Of a stretch of DNA of 64,000 bases, positions 60,724 through 64,000 are shown in pieces. The translations under genes and the position numbers were made by a program. Location: contig NC_085885.1 of the NCBI RefSeq assembly GCF_035222275.1, positions 1,612,001 to 1,676,000 of the forward strand, read 5' to 3'. Source of the DNA: Podospora bellae-mahoneyi (lineage: Eukaryota; Ascomycota; Sordariomycetes; Sordariales; Podosporaceae). How positions within the stretch are numbered: the first letter of the stretch is position 1; each line of letters begins with the position of its first letter. Under the pieces are notes generated by a model that ran no database searches, was not told the DNA's origin, and saw nothing but the letters and a program-made list of their open reading frames with translations.

Positions 60724-62614
60724 ATGCATATCCGCGAGATGCTCGCCGATGCCGAAAGGACCGGCGCACCGTCCTTCTCGTTCGAGTACTTCCCGCCCAA
60801 GACGACACAGGGTGTCCAGAACCTTTACGACCGCATGGAACGCATGAACAACTTTGGGCCAAAATTCATCGACATCACATGGGGTGCTGGCGGCCGGATT
60901 GCCGAACTGACGTGCGAGATGGTGGTACAGGCGCAGACATATCTGGGGCTCGAGACATGCATGCATCTTACCTGCACCGACATGGGCGAGGAGAAGGTCA
61001 ACGATGCCTTGCGAAAGGCTTACAAGGCTGGGTGCACCAACATTCTGGCTTTGAGAGGTGATCCACCTCGCGAGAAGGAGAAGTGGGAGGCTGCCGAAGG
61101 TGGTTTCCGCTACGCACGCGATCTTGTCCAGCACATCCGAAAATCCTACCACGAGCACTTTGACATTGGCGTTGCCGGCTATCCCGAGGGTTGTGACGAC
61201 AACAAGGACGAGGATCTGTTGTTGGATCACTTGAAGGAGAAGGTCGACGCCGGTGCCACATTCATCGTGACTCAGATGTTCTACGATGCCGACAACTTTG
61301 TTCGCTGGGTCGGCAAGGTCAGAGCTCGGGGCATCAGCGTCCCAATCATTCCCGGCATCATGCCCATTGCTACCTACGCCAGCTTCCTTCGCCGCGCCAA
61401 TCACATGAACTGCAAGATCCCCGACGATTGGATGCAGAGACTCGAGCCGGTCAAGAACGACGATGTGGCGGTCAGAGATATCGGGAAGACGCTCGTTGCT
61501 GAGCTGTGTCGCAAGATTCTTGCGGCCGGAATTCACCACTTGCACTTTTACACCATGAACTTGGCACAGGCCACCCGCATGGTGTTGGAGGAGCTCGACT
61601 GGATGCCATCCCCGGATCGCCCGGTCAAGCAGGCACTCCCCTGGAAGAGGTCTCTTGGCTTGGGTCGCCAGGTCGAGGATGTCCGGCCCATTTTCTGGCG
61701 CAATCGCAACAAATCTTACGTTGCTCGCACGCAAGACTGGGACGAGTTCCCCAACGGTCGCTGGGGTGACTCTAGGTCGCCGGCCTTCGGTGAACTGGAC
61801 GCATATGGTATTGGTCTGACGGGCACCAATGAGCAAAACCGCCAAAAGTGGGGCGAGCCAACTTGCATCCGCGACATCGCCACCCTCTTTGTCCGCTACC
61901 TGAACAAGGAGATTGAGTATCTCCCATGGAGTGAGGCACCAGTCGCCGAAGAGGCCGATGTGATCAAGGACTACCTTCTTGACCTCAACAAGCGGGGTCT
62001 GATCACGGTAAATTCTCAGCCGGCTGTCAACGGTGTCAAGTCTACCCATCCAATACACGGATGGGGTCCATCCAAGGGTTATGTGTACCAGAAGGCCTAC
62101 CTCGAATTGCTCGTTTCCCCAGAAGTCTACCCAGAGATCAAGAAGCGCATTGAGAACCACCCCGATTTGACGTACCACGCGGTGACCAAGTCTGGCATGC
62201 TTGAGACCAATGCTCCATCCGACGCGCCCAACGCCGTAACGTGGGGTGTTTTCCCCGGAAAGGAAATTGTTCAGCCTACTATCGTTGAGCGAATTAGTTT
62301 CCTCGCTTGGAAGGACGAAGCGTTCCAGTTGGGATCTGACTGGGCTCGCTGCTATGAGGCTGACACCCCAAGCCGTCTGTTGCTCGAGGACATCATGAAG
62401 TCGTGGTACTTGGTGAATATCGGTAAGCTATCTTCTATTTCTTTTTTTGTTGATTTGGTGATACTAACAGTCCTGCACAGTCAATAACGATTTCCACCAA
62501 GGAGAGACGCTTTATGAGGTTCTGAAGGATCTCCAGGAGCCCAACTTGGACAAGGTCCCGCAACCACCAGCCACCAATGGCGAAGTTGCCAACGGCGTTG
62601 AGGCTTCAACATAA
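60724..62614 (+). CDS. MET13: Methylenetetrahydrofolate reductase, MET13-type
   Basis: Reduces 5,10-methylenetetrahydrofolate to 5-methyltetrahydrofolate with FAD and NAD(P)H, supplying the methyl group for methionine synthesis. Exons 60724-62422 and 62481-62614; the 58-nt intron has donor GTAAGC, branch TACTAAC and acceptor CAG, and restores GTC. The product is 610 aa, close to yeast Met13. The N-terminal TIM-barrel catalytic half (about 1-300) shows SFEYFPPKTTQGVQNLYDRM, FIDITWGAGG, HLTCTDM, NILALRGDPPR, VAGYPEG, FIVTQMFYD and IPGIMPI. The C-terminal regulatory half (about 320-600) has FPNGRWGDSRSPAFG, INSQP-like VNSQPAVNG, HGWGP..GYVYQKAYLE and AVTWGVFPGKEIVQPTIVE, the S-adenosylmethionine-responsive domain of eukaryotic enzymes. 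The start has a strong context (GCCACCATGC). The 503-codon open frame on the opposite strand is a shadow of its codon bias. Confidence 0.95.
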
Positions 62615-63240
62615 TGCCTCTTGAAAGGACACGACTCTGAAGTTGAACTTTTAAGGGTCGTGTTTTCTTTTTTCAACACATTTGCATGGTCAAATCTAAT
62701 TTCAACACAGCGTTGCCAATCATGGCAGCAAAGCCCCTTAATCTTCTCCCATCTTCTGCTTCTGTCGGGGACAAGAGTGAAGACGAGGAGAAAGGAATGC
62801 ACATGAAAAATGGTTTAATGAATGAATTTCAACAAGACTCACAGCATTATACAAGAACAGCATTTATCTGGGGCGTTATTTTCAACAATTGATCGTGTAT
62901 TTTTCTTTTGGACTGTTCGGGTTGGGAGTGTGGGAGGGGTGGGGGGGCCGGCGAACAAAACAAACATCATCATCGGGGTTGGGGACTTGATTTTTCAACA
63001 AAAATTGGGGCATTCAACTGGCATGGGTGGGATGGTGAGGGAAAAGGAACCAAAGGAAAACTCAAATGGGGAGTTTTTCATGCATTCATGGAGAGATATC
63101 TCAACGATACCCAAGAGGAGGAGGACGAGGAGGTAGAGGACAGAGAGAAGGTCAATAGGAATTGGAATTCAATTGATGTGCAACAATGCAACAAATAGAT
63201 ATGAAACCTATCTGGCTATACATTTTCGGTCCAAGCTTTA
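62615..63240. other. Intergenic between MET13 and the second pogo-type element
   Basis: About 625 bases of MET13 3' flank. Purine-rich G/A tracts occur near 62930-63130. No gene, RNA or repeat recognised. Confidence 0.45.
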
Positions 63241-64000
63241 ACGTACATTATAAGCGAGTGCACCATATAAGCGAGTGCACCACTTTTTAAGCGACGTGCC
63301 ATCCTTCCACGCAACATCGACTTTTTCTACACAACCTAATATACCTCCTACTTTAAAGGAAGCTATGGTGATCCTAGCCCTCGAAGCTCTTAAAAAAGAT
63401 AAAAATCTTAGCCTCCGAGCCGCAGGAAAGATCTATAACGTCCACCATTCGACTCTCTTACGACGACGCGCTAGCTAACCTGCAAGGCACGACACTACGC
63501 CTAACTTACGCCGGCTTATAAATTCCGAAGAGGGTGCTATTATTTAATATATTATTAAGCTATATACGCGAGCTTTTCTATTAAAATTACGTAGTACAGA
63601 AATATAGTTAATTAACTACTACGCGTACGCGATACGACCCTTATTAATAAACTTTAAATATATAACTTTATTAAACGTTAATTATAGCTTTATACGCGCT
63701 TTATATATAAATATAATTATTAAAGGGCTAAGTGCGAGGATTTAAAGGTTATTACCGAGTAATTTACGTTTATAAGAAATATTAAAGTTAAGTACGGTAT
63801 TAGAAATAATAATATTTATAATTTCGACGAGATTAAATTGATAATAAATATTATTTTCATAAGTATAATAATTATAACTTCGGACGGCTTTAATAAAACA
63901 AAATTAGTTTAACTTAATAACGGCGAATACGTAACGGTAATTTAAAAATTAATACCCATAATCGAATTATCTTACCCTTTATTATTTTAATTATATAGTA
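63241..64000 (+). mobile_element. Second pogo/Fot1-type transposon, RIP-mutated, cut by window end
   Basis: The left terminal zone contains two direct copies of TATAAGCGAGTGCACCA spaced 17 bp apart (63250-63266 and 63267-63283 approximately), probably terminal and subterminal repeat units. The transposase follows in plus orientation: ETLKEAM-like start, ILALEALKKDKNLSLRAAGKIYNV, HSTLLRRR, then a RIP stop in place of the Gly/Arg at the usual RAGRPARRDT motif (PARHDTTPNLRR is readable). Later traces are SEEGAII, FDE near 63817 and ITSDGF. The intended start codon appears changed to ATA. The first 240 bases have normal composition and the rest is AT-shifted. It is a different family from the element at 9941-36936, with other TIRs and another N-terminus. 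Confidence 0.78.

Noticed and set aside
60667-62178. 503-codon open frame on the minus strand
   Set aside because: Lies wholly opposite MET13, starts at a non-ATG codon and has no family character; a codon-bias shadow.

Overview
The window looks like nuclear DNA of a filamentous ascomycete, most likely a sordariomycete. Genes carry short introns (47 to about 145 nt) with GTATGT/GTAAGT-like donors and CTAAC/CTGAC-like branch sites. The recognisable proteins are fungal orthologues: STU1/CLASP, exocyst Sec5, NAD-isocitrate dehydrogenase subunit 1, a MET13-type methylenetetrahydrofolate reductase, a DUF676 lipase and a BED-like plus Zn2Cys6 regulator. The repeats show the heavy one-sided C:G to T:A decay expected of RIP (repeat-induced point mutation). 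The species is not assigned.

Layout. 1-5949: STU1 (cut by the window start), a plant/bacterial-type basic secretory protein peptidase, and an unknown N-terminally anchored protein. 5950-9935: intergenic DNA, an AT-rich degenerate repeat tract, a 5'-truncated cysteinyl-tRNA synthetase and a decayed minisatellite. 9941-36936: one Fot1/pogo-type DNA transposon on the minus strand, blown up to about 27 kb by nested Ty3/gypsy chromodomain LTR retrotransposons. 36950-44127: mostly featureless, with one small two-exon gene. 44128-62614: a euchromatic gene run (IDH1, SEC5, regulator, lipase, tRNA-Ala, MET13). 63241-64000: the start of a second, different pogo-type transposon that continues past the window end.

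The nest can be read as a stratigraphy from target-site duplications. The pogo element (terminal inverted repeats 9941-9970 and 36907-36936) was entered by retroelement D (right LTR 34895-35285) and by a separate element now reduced to a solo LTR (35771-36178, TSD TTAAC). D was entered by two elements, C1 and C2, that appear to have recombined into one chimera: the outer LTRs are of different types and the flanks do not match. The chimera was entered by B (15582-30570, TSD CTAAG), and B by A (21736-29177, TSD CCCGG). A further solo LTR (10916-11316, TSD AATAT) sits in the D remnant. All coding regions in the nest are destroyed by stops.

Three features of this retroelement family deserve attention. 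A 70-nt antisense tRNA-like module lies just 3' of the chromodomain in every copy that retains the region. The LTRs share a constant core of about 190-200 bp (TATA box to 3' end) joined to at least five unrelated upstream U3 segments, all with CCAAT boxes. RIP damage fades across each LTR towards the outer edge of the element.
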